Assembly: GCA_963210315.1 (NCBI GenBank)
Contig: OY723320.1
Span: 1,488,001 to 1,552,000, forward strand
Length of the DNA: 64,000 bases
Direction of reading: 5' to 3'
DNA from: Rhynchopus euleeides
Lineage: Eukaryota > Euglenozoa > Diplonemea > Diplonemida > Diplonemidae
The notes below the pieces were generated by a model that was not told the DNA's origin, searched no databases, and was given only the letters and a program-made list of their open reading frames with translations. How positions within the stretch are numbered: position 1 is the first letter of the stretch; each line of letters starts with the position of its first letter. Below are positions 20,257-29,951 of the stretch, in pieces. A program made the position numbers and the translations under genes.

Positions 20257-20467
20257 AATAATCTTCACATTATTTTACGCGGAGGGGGGCCTGCTACTAC
20301 ATAAAGTAATCACACCTCAACTCGCTTCGCTCGTTAAGGTGACTTCCACATGTCGCCTCGCTTCGCTCGGCAACATGACTTCAATTTTACGCTCGCTTCG
20401 CTCGCGTAAAATAATGTTACTTTATGTAGCAGGCCCCCCTCCGCGTAAAATAATGTGAAGATTATTT
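20257..20467. mobile_element. Second foldback (ATTATTTTACGCGGAGGGGG arms)
   Basis: Arms of about 50 bp at 20257-20312 and 20416-20467 are exact complements. The centre holds three CTCGCTTCGCTCG words. It abuts the previous foldback and shares its AATAATGT style of sequence, so the two may be parts of one composite insertion. Confidence 0.75.
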
Positions 20468-22685
20468 CAGTACAATAAATAGCTATTTTTGGCCGAAAAA
20501 AAAAATTTTCCGGGGGGCTCCGCCCCCCACGCCCCCCACCTCCCTCCCGGCCGGGGGCCGGTACGGTCGGTCGTCGGCTGCGGCCAAAGGGCGTGCGGTA
20601 GCCGACGCCCTTTTGTGCTCGCCTCCTCTCTCCCACACCTCTTCGTCCTCTTTCATGACGCGTCACCCTGCCTCCACGCTCTGACTTCTGTGACCCGCAT
20701 GCCGCGTTGAGAGCAAGTCTTTCGTGTGCTGTCACCGAGACCAGGCCACTATCTGCTCTCAGGTTGGTAGCAATGGCCTTTTACCTGATGTCAAGCCCAC
20801 GTGACAAAGACTCGTGCAGCTGAGGTCCTGGCTGGTCTGTCCTGTTGTCTGGGATCCTGTTCCCCCCCGCACCCCCCCTTCCCACACATGTCTGGTGCGT
20901 CGGTCGCGGGTTTGTGGCGCATCGGTCCTTTGGCCTGCCGGGCCTCCCCCCCGCACCCCCCCTCCACACGCGAACCGGTCCCCCTTTTTCAATTGCGACC
21001 CGGTTCCCGTGTTGTGTTGCGGCCCTCCCCGCCTCGCCTCCGACAGACTCTCCCCACAGTTGACGACGTGGGCAAACGGCGCCGACATCCTCTCATCACT
21101 TACCGTATTCTCATCAGGACGGTCGGTTTCCCTGACGCCACGACCACCAATGTGCTCCGATGCTTTTTGAAGGAGGTAGTTCATCCCCGACTCAGGCGTT
21201 TGCGGGAATGAGCTCGCCCACTTCTCCTGGAGGAGTACGCACCACCCGGTCGTGGCGCACCCGCACCCGCTGCACACCGCACATGACGAGTTGCGGTAGC
21301 AGCCGTACCCCACACAGGTTCGAGTGGTTTGCCATGGTCCTGCTCACGACGACCTGCAGGTCACCCGTTCCTGTCGTGCACGTGCAGGCAGTGCCAGGAG
21401 GTGGTGGCCTCGTCAATCTGGCAGGGTTTGAGTTTACCGGGGCGAGGCACTCCACTCTGGGTCTGCTGTTTGTGATGTAACAAGCAGGTCTGGCGGGGTG
21501 TTCAGGGTTCGGGTGGCCCTCCTCGTTGGCATCCGTGCAGCAGCGCTATCGCGTCCCGGAATGCCCCGTGTCACACCGGTGGGAACAGGGGCCAGCACCG
21601 CCATCTCGAGGAGGACCCGGGCCGTTCTTTGGATTCTTCACAGTCGCAGCCTCCGGCTTGTCGTTGTCCGTCAGCGTAGCGCCCACCCAGCCTGCAGAGA
21701 TCTTGCACCGTCTTCAACAGCAATTTTTGACCCGACAATTTTTGGGGCATTTTTTCACCAAAAAAACCAAGGTCCTGGGTAAGACGTTAAACTGCCTGGG
21801 GGGGCCGTCCCCGGACCATGACGGGTGCCTGCACCAGGAGTCTAGCACGGCCGTGGTCCAGGGCATGACCGAAAACTGCTTGGGTACCGAGGCTCCCCAG
21901 ACCAGGAAGGGTGGAGACACCTGGAGTCTAAATAGTCACACCACGTCAGGCCAGACCTTCGCATTGCACTCCGCGAAGACTGCCACACAGCCGCGGGGCA
22001 GGTGTGCAGCCTGTGGAAAACCTCGTACAGAAAAGGGTCGGCGACCGCCCGCCCCCAGTCTGAGAGGCATCAGCCGAATCTCGGTGGAGGCGGGCACAAA
22101 ACAAAAGGGAGAGTCGTCACTGTGCATATCAGCACGGTCCCGCCCTCTGTGCCAGACCAACACACCACCAAAGGAAAAGAGGAAGAGGCGACGTAAGGCA
22201 ATGCCTCCGTGCGGCCAGGAGAACACGAAATAGCGACCCCCTCAACGGGGAATGCTACGAGCACGGCCAAAAATCGTTCAAAATCGTTCAAAAAAATCAC
22301 TCTGCGCGCCAAGTCGAAGACTTGTTTGGGGACTTTTGGTGTCCCCAATTTTTCAATTTTCGAAAAATAAGCTCACTTTGCTAAACTGGACCCAACTCCC
22401 CACACTCTTTTTTAAGCGAAAAACAGCAAATTTCGGCCGATTTTTTCTCATTTTTTCTCATTTTTTTTCACCGACTTTTCCATACCCCCACTGCGACCAT
22501 TCCCGGGCCTCGGAAATCAGATTTTGGCCCCTCAAATGCGGTGCCGGTCCGGACAAAAAACCGAAAAAATCGTGAAAAATGGCTCATTTTCCCCCTCTGT
22601 CGTCATCGAAAAGTGGAGAGACAAGCGAGGAGGGGCGCGAGTGGCTATTGAGGACCTGGCAGAGGGGCTTGGTAATGCTCTTACG

Positions 22686-24614
22686 ATGCCAGAACAGGTC
22701 GCCGCCCTGGGTGGGTCAGTGGCGGAGGGGGCCCCAGCAACGTGGGTGGTGGCGGTGACGGCCGCGGCGTGTGACCTGGGGTTTGACATCGACGCTGACA
22801 AGCTTCTGCGCCTGGCGGTGGTGTGCGTCCGTCGAGCGCCCACACTCCGTCTGCTCCTCTCAGACCCCGACGAGTGGGCGGGGCGTATGCTGGCTTCCGG
22901 GGGTGGCGAAGACGTGGACCAGGTGGCCCTCCGTGGGGTGGCGGTGGCCCTCGACGTCCACGCTGTGGTTTTTAGAGACAACCTCCCCCCTCTTCTCGTG
23001 GCCCCAGGTGAACCATGCCAAGCGCTTTTTGTGGGCGGCGTGGACGGGGGGTTCAAGCCGGTCACGGTGCCGGACCAGGTGGTGGAACAGGTCACATACA
23101 CGAAGTGTGTGGAGGTCGAGGTGCCGCAGGGCCCGGTTATCCCGGGGCGCGTGGATGTGTCGGGGTCACCGGGTTGCTGTCAGTTCTGTGCGTCGCTCTT
23201 CACCACGGCCGTGCACCATGGGGAGTGTGGTCACTGCTCGAGGATGGTGTGCCCGACCTGCTGTGAGCTGGGCGAAGACGACACCAGGTGCGTCTGCACG
23301 CCACTACCTCTGCCACGCGAGGACCAAGGGGTGGCCCCTCATCCGCCGGGGCAAGCGGAGCCCCCTCCTCCGCCCCCGGCGAGCACCGCACTGACAAAGG
23401 CTTTGCTGGAGGGCCGGGCCCCAGGGGGAGGGGACGGTCTGTCCAGGCTGCAACGGTCTTTGGGGATGCAGGAGTGCACGGGGTTCCGTTTCACACCAGG
23501 CGACTGCTTCTTCGATGCGGCGGCTTTCATTATGGGAGGCTCGGCGGCGGGCATGCGGAGGCTAGCCGTCCAGGCGGTGCTACGTGACCCAGGCCTTTGT
23601 GCTCGGGCCGAGCCGAACAGCGAGTCCTGGGCTGCGGCCATGCGAGTCGAGGGTAGCCGGGACGAGGCTTCTTGGGCGGACCAGGTAGCAGTACATGGAC
23701 TTGCGCTGGGGTCGGGGTGGGCTGTGGTGGTCCTATCTGATCAAGCGCCCCCCACGGTCCACCGCCCCCGGGTGAAGCCTTTCGTCGGAGTGCTTGGAGT
23801 CAAGCATCAGGGAAAGCACTACACCCCCCTTTTGGTGCCCCCACCTCTGGCGGAGGCAGTGTCTGCCCTCGCCCCCTCGCCGGTGTTGGGGCGGACTGGC
23901 TGTCCAGGGGGGGAGCAGGGCCTCCCCATGTGCCAGGTGCCGTCCCAGCCGTCGCGCCGCCGCTTTTACTGTGCCCGCTGTGCAGAGGCGGTGGATACCG
24001 CAGTCGAACACTGGCGTTGTTTCGGTTGCGATTGCAGGGCGTGTGGGGAATGCGTGGAGCAGGGGGAGACCTGTATGGATCTGGGGCCTCGGGACGCGGA
24101 GGAGCCGCCTGCGAGGGTCCCGCAGCCGCAGGACCAGGGTGATCCCCCTCGACGAGAAGGTGATCCCCCTCCTGCACCCACCGGCGCCCCGGCCACCGGC
24201 CGCTCCGACCCGACCGCCACCGAGGAAGGCTCCAACCCTGCGCAAGCACCAGCCACCTCGATGTCGTCGCAGCCGAAGCGGAAGCGGGAGTCGGCATCGC
24301 CGCAGCGTGGTCAGGAGATGGATGAGGACGACGGGGCCACGACGGTGGGGGAGTGGGAGGAGCAGTTCTGCCCCGACGTGCACCGACCGCAGGAGGAGCA
24401 GGAGGCGGCGCTCCGGGCCATTCAGGCTTGGTGGGCCGAGTTGGGGGATGACAAGGCCTCACAGGCGGAGGCGTACAACGTGGTCTGTTGTCGTCTGAGG
24501 GCGCGGGCAGGCAAGCGGGCGCGGGCGAGCCGGCCAGGGGCGCGGGGGTCTTCGCAGCGGAGTTCCCAGGGGTCCCAGAGCCAGGGGAGTAGGGCCGCCA
24601 GGGGAGCGAGATAG
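22686..24614 (+). CDS. OTU-like cysteine protease with two RING-like cysteine clusters
   Basis: From the first ATG in the insert the product is 642 residues; the frame is open to 22524, but those upstream bases are repeat F. An OTU core lies about halfway: FRFTPGDCFFDAAAF supplies the D-x-x-C nucleophile motif and HQGKHYTPLLVP the catalytic histidine region. OTU enzymes usually remove ubiquitin. Two cysteine/histidine clusters (CCQFCASLF, HCSRMVCPTCC, and FYCARCAEAV, FGCDCRACGEC) resemble RING or zinc-ribbon folds and bracket the OTU domain. The C terminus is proline-rich, then basic and serine-rich. OTU domains are known in some LINE-type retrotransposons, which suits this insert. The start is uncertain. 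Confidence 0.75.
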   Translation: MPEQVAALGGSVAEGAPATWVVAVTAAACDLGFDIDADKLLRLAVVCVRRAPTLRLLLSDPDEWAGRMLASGGGEDVDQVALRGVAVALDVHAVVFRDNLPPLLVAPGEPCQALFVGGVDGGFKPVTVPDQVVEQVTYTKCVEVEVPQGPVIPGRVDVSGSPGCCQFCASLFTTAVHHGECGHCSRMVCPTCCELGEDDTRCVCTPLPLPREDQGVAPHPPGQAEPPPPPPASTALTKALLEGRAPGGGDGLSRLQRSLGMQECTGFRFTPGDCFFDAAAFIMGGSAAGMRRLAVQAVLRDPGLCARAEPNSESWAAAMRVEGSRDEASWADQVAVHGLALGSGWAVVVLSDQAPPTVHRPRVKPFVGVLGVKHQGKHYTPLLVPPPLAEAVSALAPSPVLGRTGCPGGEQGLPMCQVPSQPSRRRFYCARCAEAVDTAVEHWRCFGCDCRACGECVEQGETCMDLGPRDAEEPPARVPQPQDQGDPPRREGDPPPAPTGAPATGRSDPTATEEGSNPAQAPATSMSSQPKRKRESASPQRGQEMDEDDGATTVGEWEEQFCPDVHRPQEEQEAALRAIQAWWAELGDDKASQAEAYNVVCCRLRARAGKRARASRPGARGSSQRSSQGSQSQGSRAARGAR

Positions 24615-25060
24615 CCGTAGGTCGGCTCCCCCCCCCCCTACCCCCCTCTTTCCTTTCGCCCCTCCCCCCCCCCCCTCCCGTTCCCCACCCCCGTGCCCCC
24701 TTCCCCTTTCTTCCGGTGAATGCGCCAGCGGAGTCGGTCCACGCCCTCGCTGTCAGTCGCTTTCGCCTCTCCCCCCCTGCCCCCCCCCCCTTTACCTCGC
24801 CCCCTTTTCCCCTCACCAGCGGGCTGCCCCTTGTGAATGGTAGATTTGCCTACAGCCCCTTGTTCATGCCGCCAGCACGGAGCCCCACGCAGCTCAACCC
24901 CGGCCAGTGCGCGGTTTGTTTGCCCTAGAGCTTTGTTGTTTGTGTAGTTCATGTTACAGTGCTAAGAGCCCGTAGAAGCAAAAGTAGAACCTGCTGCGCT
25001 AGCCCCACCAAGCAGCCACAGTACGACAGGACGCGCGCAGGCACCGGGCCCCCTCTCCTT
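24615..25060 (+). other. 3' region of the OTU retroposon
   Basis: C-rich tracts (24628-24800) are followed by CAGCTCAACCCCGGCCAGTG (about 24889) and GTAGAAGCAAAAGTAGAACC (about 24971), ending before the A-tail. The second and third blocks recur at 31.8 kb and 5.8 kb. Confidence 0.6.
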
Positions 25061-25172
25061 AAAAAAAAAGGCCCATTTTCCCCAGCCAAAAATGCCCCCC
25101 GGACACCCCCAGAGACATGTCCTAATCCGGGGTGCCAGTAGGGGGGACCTTTCGATTTTTTTTGCACATAAC

Positions 25173-25465
25173 ACACCTGTGTGGTACGGGAAATGCTACG
25201 AGGAACGCGATGGACTCGGGACTGCTGCTGGCCTCTCTTGCTATGGTTTACTTATGTTTCGTGCTCCACCTGCTCCACCTCATTCTGCACTTCAGATGAT
25301 CCACTTCACGTGGGTTACGGGGTTTGGGACAACGATGATATGTTGTGTCCGACGACAAGGTAAGGTAAGCTCATCGAGGTACACCAAACCGGAGTTGTCA
25401 AATCAAAAAAGACACACCGCCCGAGAGGCAATTGGTGTGACACAACAGCGATGACACAATCACTC
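25173..25465. other. Spacer without a recognised feature
   Basis: Begins right after the GGGGGGACCTTTCGATTTTT junction of two F repeat ends. No gene or repeat is recognised. Confidence 0.4.
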
Positions 25466-26480
25466 TGCCCGAGGGGGCGCGTTTTTAGCGACCGAGACCT
25501 CCTCTCCTGACTGAGGGACACACGATCTGACCGTCCGAGAGACGCAGCATTCTACCCTGCCCGAGGGGCACCCACTCTCCTGACCGAGAGACACGCAGTC
25601 TTGCCCGAGGGGCACCTGGTTTCCTGACCGAGACAATATTCTGCCCGAGGGGCACTCACTCTCCCGACCGAGAGACACGCAGTTTTGCCCGAGGGGCACC
25701 TGTTCTCCTGACCGAGACAATATTCTGCCCGAGGGGCACCCACTCTCCCGACCGAGAGACGCAGCATCTCGCCCGAGGGGCACCTGTTCTCCTGACCGAG
25801 ACAAAAATTTTGCCCGAGGGGCACCCACTCTCCCGACCGAGAGACACGCAGTCTTGCCCGAGGGGCACCTGTTCTCCTGACCGAGACAATATTCTGCCCG
25901 AGGGGCACTCACTCTCCCGATCGAGAGACACGCAGTTTTGCCCGAGGGGCACCTGTTCTCCTGACCGAGACAATATTCTGCCCGAGGGGCACCCACTCTC
26001 CCGACCGAGAGACGCAGCATCTCGCCCGAGGGGCACCTGTTCTCCTGACCGAGACAAAAATTTTGCCCGAGGGGCACCCACTCTCCCGACCGAGAGACAC
26101 GCAGTCTTGCCCGAGGGGCACCTGTTCTCCTGACCGAGACAATATTCTGCCCGAGGGGCATCCACTCTCCCGACCGAGAGACGCAGCATCTCGCCCGAGG
26201 GGCACCTGTTCTCCTGACCGAGACAATATTCTGCCCGAGGGGCACTCACTCTCCCGACCGAGAGACACGCAGTTTTGCCCGAGGGGCACCCGTTATCCTG
26301 ACCGAGACAAAACTATGCCCGAGGGGCACCCACTCTCCCGACCGAGAGACGCAGCATCTCGCCCGAGGGGCACCTGTTCTCCTGACCGAGACAAAAATTT
26401 TGCCCGAGGGGCACCCGCTCTCCCGACCGAGAGATCCACAATCTTGCCCGAGGGGCACCAAATCCCGACCGAGAAGACGA
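25466..26480 (+). repeat. Minisatellite with a TGCCCGAGGGGCAC core (~24 cores)
   Basis: The imperfect palindrome TGCCCGAGGGGCA recurs every 41-43 bp. The cores alternate with two spacer types, one ending CTCCTGACCGAGACAATATT and the other CTCCCGACCGAGAGACAC, so the true unit is an ~84-bp dimer. Because 84 is divisible by 3, long open frames appear on both strands; these are artefacts. Confidence 0.93.
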
Positions 26481-26924
26481 CCCTCACACCATGCTCGTGT
26501 CAGGTCTCAAGAGGGCCGAAGCCGCGGTTGAGGACAACAACACCCCCACGCACTGGTTCTAATAAATGACGGCGAGGTGCACGGGGGGATCAGCACGAAG
26601 GAGGGGCGCAAAAAGATGGGGATGATGACGCCGTGGTGTTCAAGGTGGTCCTCCGCCGCTTATGAACGTGACAGCGGGACAGCGCTGCGCCCGTGGCCGC
26701 AGCGGATTGAGGACATTCCCATCAGCCATCGAGACTATCACCGCGCCTCGCCGAAAACCTGCTTCACGCTTGATCGCGCTCAAGGTTTCCAAACGCATAC
26801 TTCAGCTGGAGGTTCCGTCACAGAGGCGCTGACAAAGGCGGGACCAAGAGCAACAGTCGGGTGCTGATAAATGGGTCGATACTGATGCAGCAAAGTGACG
26901 TCAGTGATATCCAACTCCTACTTT
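26481..26924. other. Unique spacer between two minisatellites
   Basis: About 440 bp with no repeat units. Short protein-like stretches such as VLINDGEVHGGISTKEG occur in changing frames, so this may be a decayed gene fragment or insertion. Nothing is recognised. Confidence 0.35.
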
Positions 26925-27810
26925 CCTGACCGAGACACGATCTTGCCGAGGAGCATCGGACCGAGACACCCACTTCTGCCTGAGGGGCACCTAGCCGAGA
27001 CGCATTTTTCCTGCCCGAGGGGCATCTCGCCGAGACATTACCTGCCTGAGGGGCACCTGGCCACGACATACCTACAGCTTACGCTTGCGGGGCACCCTGC
27101 CTGAGGAGCACCTGGCCAAGACATACATTTCCGCCTACGAGGCACCCTGCCCGAGGGGCACCTGGTCAAGACACACACTTCCGCCTACGGGGCACCCTGC
27201 CCGAGGGGCACCTGGCCAAGACATACACTTCCGCCTACGAGGCACCCTGCCCGAGGGGCACCTGGCCAAGACAGACACTTCCGCCTACGAGGCACCCTGC
27301 CCGAGGGGCACCTGGCCAAGACATACACTTCCGCCTACGAGGCACCCTGCCCGAGGGGCACCTGGCCAAGACATACACTTCCGCCTACGAGGCACCCTGC
27401 CCGAGGGGCACCTGGTCAAGACATACATTTCCGCCTACGGGGCACCCTGCCTGAGGGGCATCTGGCCGCGACATACACTTCCGCCTACGGGGCACCCTGC
27501 CTGAGGGGCACCTGGCCAAGACGCACATTCATGCCCGAGGGACACCGGGCCGAGACATTACATTCCCTGCCTGAGGGACACCTGGCCGAGACACATTCCT
27601 GCCGAGGGGCACTCACTCCCGACCGCGAGACGCAGGATTTTGCCTGAGGGGCACCTCCTCTCCTGACCGAGACACAACCCCGCCCAGCACAGTACCGAGG
27701 GGCATTTACGCTTTCGACTGGAATACCGAGCCTGACCCGGGGAGACACAATCGTGCCACAATCGTGAGGGGCATACTCTCTTGATTGAGAAATACACCTT
27801 TTTTGCCCGA
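26925..27810 (+). repeat. Related minisatellite, 50-bp period in its core
   Basis: From 27081 to 27510 the period is exactly 50 bp: CCGCCTACGAGGCACCCTGC, CCGAGGGGCACCTGGCCAAG, ACATACACTT. Both flanks (26925-27080 and 27511-27810) contain degenerate TGCCCGAGGGGCA units with CCGAGACA spacers like those at 25.5-26.5 kb. The two arrays descend from one ancestor. Confidence 0.9.
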
Positions 27811-28504
27811 GCGACGGCACCTGAAGGCGGAAGGGTGGCCTGTCACACACAGCCTGCCAGATCCAGCTCGAGCACGGTGACGCGACGTGAGCTTTCCGAG
27901 GGCGACAGTTTTCGTGTACCAATGCAACGCCCCCGGACACGCCCCTGAGAAGCCGGCACGTCTGTCGTGCCCAGCTTATCTGCGCGAATGCCGACTACGC
28001 GCACCCCGGCGTCAAGCGGATGCCCGCACACGCCCCAAGCGGGGCATACTCCGTCGAAGCATAGTCTCCCTGCCGGGGGACACACATTCAAGCCTGCATT
28101 ATTCACAGGGGTCAGGGGGAGTTCCGGGCGTCTGGGGCCCGGTGTTGAGACGTACGACCTCACAGTTCCATGCAGGGAAGGGGAGCTGCTGACTGGACAC
28201 CTGCGAGGTGCCGTGGGACATACACAGAGATCAGGTATCCAACACAGCCGAGACGCTCTCCCAAGCTGCACTGCTCGGGGAGCAAAAGAAGCAGCGACTG
28301 AGAGACGCGTCCGCATCGCCTGTGTCAGCGGTGCCGCCGCTGAGGGGGTCCACCGAAACCGCAGCCATGGCAGCGGGCCGAGATCATTCCACAAGGTTGG
28401 GGGGCAGTCGGCCAGTCTTCCCGAGTACCCAGCAGCCTACTCGACAAGCCCGAACATGGATGGAAGCGTCCAATGCAACACTCACAGCATAGAGGCCAAG
28501 TGTT
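27811..28504. other. GC-rich region without a recognised gene
   Basis: Open frames exist on both strands (for example 27967-28512 plus and 27843-28394 minus), but none has a recognisable domain or repeat-free coding bias I can vouch for. GATGGAAGCGTCCAATGCAAC near 28460 resembles the terminal motif of the retrotransposon at 14.5 kb. Confidence 0.35.
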
Positions 28505-28690
28505 TCTCGTAGTATTTTCGAGGAGAGGTCAATTGAACGTTTTTGGACATCTGAGGCCACTGCGACCATTCCCAGGCCTCGGAAATGAGATTTTTGGCCC
28601 TCAAATGGGGTACCGGTCCCCACGAAATTCCGAAAAAATCATGAAAATCGAAAGGTCCCACGCACCAAATTCTGCCCAAAAATCGTCAAA
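28505..28690 (+). repeat. Repeat F, diverged third copy
   Basis: TTTTCGAGGAGAGGTCAATTG, then GAACGTTTTTGGACATCTG and CACTGCGACCATTCCCAGG. It shows the F sequence unbroken at both sites where copy 14434-25157 carries the retrotransposon end and element A. Confidence 0.8.
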
Positions 28691-28910
28691 AATGGACATG
28701 TCATACGCAGCAAGGGGGCAAACCACTCCCCAATGCTCAATGATTCCACGGCAAGCCAGATTTTTGAGCACATTTATGATGCGTAAAAGTGTAGGAGTGC
28801 TTCCGACGATCCTGTTCCTTTTCTGTGTGTCTAGCTATCTCGTGTTCACATGTGCTCCACACCCACATCAAAGCAGCAGGCTCTAGGGTGGTGGAAGCGT
28901 CAACGCATCA
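28691..28910. other. Spacer ending in the GTGGAAGCGTCAACGCA motif
   Basis: No gene. 28891-28907 is the 17-bp motif seen at the ends of the tyrosine-recombinase retrotransposon, here directly upstream of the piggyBac insertion. Confidence 0.5.
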
Positions 28911-28914
28911 TTAA

Positions 28915-29947
28915 CCCTTTACAGCCCAATAAAAAAAGTAAAAATCAGGATTTTTTTCAGTTCAAAGTACACACAGTTCTGCTCCGATGTTTTCAAAATG
29001 ATGCAGCACGGTGAATAGAACTCTCACAGTACATTTCCCGAGTAACAAATTTTTAAAGATTGTCAAAAATTTGTTGCAATTACTCGCAGAAGAGCTGGGG
29101 CGGTCGTGGGGAGGGGTGTTGGGAGTGGGGATGAGGAGCCTTCCTTGCGAACTATTTTGCCGATTCACCAATGCCTATCCACCCGATGGAGCAGCGATGG
29201 AAAGGAAGTGATTCCTTCCCATCGCTGCTCCAAGCCCCGGTGTCGCGGTGAGGGTCTCCCCAGTCTGCCAGTACGCGTGCATGTCGCCCTTCTCGCAGAG
29301 GCCCATGCCGAGGAATACGGCAAAGAAGCGCTTCAGGAGCCTGCTGTCCAGCGAGACATCCACCCCCCTTCTTGCAGCGTACTGCTTCGTGTGTCGCACG
29401 ATGTCGTTTAGAAGCTCGTCCGTGATGAACTTCTTGAAGAGGGCGAGGGGACCCATCTTCTTCGCGCCTGAGAGGGTCGGCCCCGTCTTGCAGCCCTTGA
29501 ATCTGATGTTGTCCAGGCTCTCATCGGTCTCTTCCCACTCGGGGTCCGACACCTCAGACTCCGAGTCCGGCTTTCGCGGACAGGTCACAGCAGAGGGCAC
29601 TGCCCCCGTCACTACTCTGATCTTTCATTGGAATTAGTGTCTCCTGTGTCCATGAATAATACCGGAGTGTGTGCCTGGCAAGCTGACAGAAGAGGGGGGG
29701 AGACGTGCCCTACACAGGCTCGTGTCAGGGTAGGGAAGGCCCCTTGGGGACCCCCTGCAAAAAAGTTTGCGAAAAAAGTACTTTTGCCAGTAATGGCAAC
29801 CGATCACATCAAATTTAACCAATTTTTTTTGTTTCTCGGGTCAGATCTCGCCGTAGATTCCACGATCAAAAGAGTTTCTGCGTTTCGTCATTCGGGACAA
29901 AATGAAAAATTTCGAAAGTATATATATATACTTTGGGCTGTAAAGGG
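28915..29947 (-). mobile_element. piggyBac-family DNA transposon, shortened copy (1033 bp)
   Basis: The ends are exact 15-bp inverted repeats, CCCTTTACAGCCCAA and TTGGGCTGTAAAGGG, flanked by TTAA on both sides. TTAA targeting is diagnostic of piggyBac. The uninterrupted target, with a single TTAA, can be read at 46482-46535 and 47443-47495 in reverse orientation (CTTCCTTAATGATGCG). The element encodes an N-terminal piece of transposase on the minus strand. At 1 kb it is far shorter than autonomous members (2-3 kb). Confidence 0.93.
29175..29612 (-). pseudogene. Truncated piggyBac transposase, N-terminal part
   Basis: 145 residues. An acidic N-terminal stretch (SESEVSDPEWEETDESL) is followed by typical DDE_Tnp_1_7 opening motifs: GPLALFKKFITDELLNDIV, LDSRLLKRFFAVFLGMGL, YWQTGE and MGRNHFLSI. 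The catalytic aspartates, which lie further on in full-length proteins, are missing. This is therefore a truncated gene in a non-autonomous element. The region between it and each end is non-coding. Confidence 0.88.
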
Positions 29948-29951
29948 TTAA

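Larger units (their letters stand above)
18786..22488 (+). mobile_element. GGGGTATGGAAA element, copy A (3.7 kb), 5-bp target duplication
   Basis: It starts GGGGTATGGAAATTTAG and ends GACTTTTCCATACCCC, flanked by CACTG on both sides. Joining the flanks across one CACTG restores repeat F exactly as seen at about 12632. From left it contains a terminal block, a 184-bp tandem array, two inserted foldbacks, a GC hairpin followed by GGCCAAAGGGCGTGCGGTAG, and a long right part shared with copy B. A short conserved frame (MVLLTTTCRSPVPVV ... FVM) at 21334-21480 has a counterpart in copy B, but I see no transposase. Superfamily unknown. Confidence 0.85.
22595..25069 (+). mobile_element. Retroposed OTU-protease sequence with A-tail and 14-bp target duplication
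   Basis: The insert is bounded by GGCTCATTTTCCCC (22581-22594) and GGCCCATTTTCCCC (25070-25083), and ends in A9 just before the second copy. It lacks introns and splits repeat F. These are marks of LINE-type reverse transcription. It carries one long frame and a ~450-bp 3' region. Parts of that 3' region recur at 31803-31905 and 5805-5895, so it is a repeated family and not a single retrocopy. The 5' edge falls inside the open frame, which suggests 5' truncation. Confidence 0.82.
14434..25157 (+). repeat. Copy of repeat F split by three nested insertions
   Basis: The pieces at 14434-14451, 18745-18785, 22489-22594 and 25070-25157 together match the uninterrupted copy at 12566-12797 in order and orientation. 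The three gaps hold the tyrosine-recombinase retrotransposon, the GGGGTATGGAAA element and the OTU retroposon. About 240 bp of original repeat now spans 10.7 kb. Confidence 0.85.

Noticed and set aside
22524-22594. N terminus of the OTU protein
   Set aside because: These codons are repeat F sequence upstream of the insertion point, and the open frame is fortuitous.
23800-24816. 338-residue minus-strand frame opposite the OTU gene
   Set aside because: Mirror frame in GC-rich DNA, proline/arginine-rich, no domain.
25460-26569. Long frames with repeating PLGQN or CPRGT peptides
   Set aside because: Artefact of an 84-bp period divisible by three; open on both strands.
25466-27810. CRISPR-like array (short palindromic core with regular spacing)
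   Set aside because: The spacers are not unique but alternate between a few fixed types, the genome is eukaryotic and no cas genes are present. It is a minisatellite.
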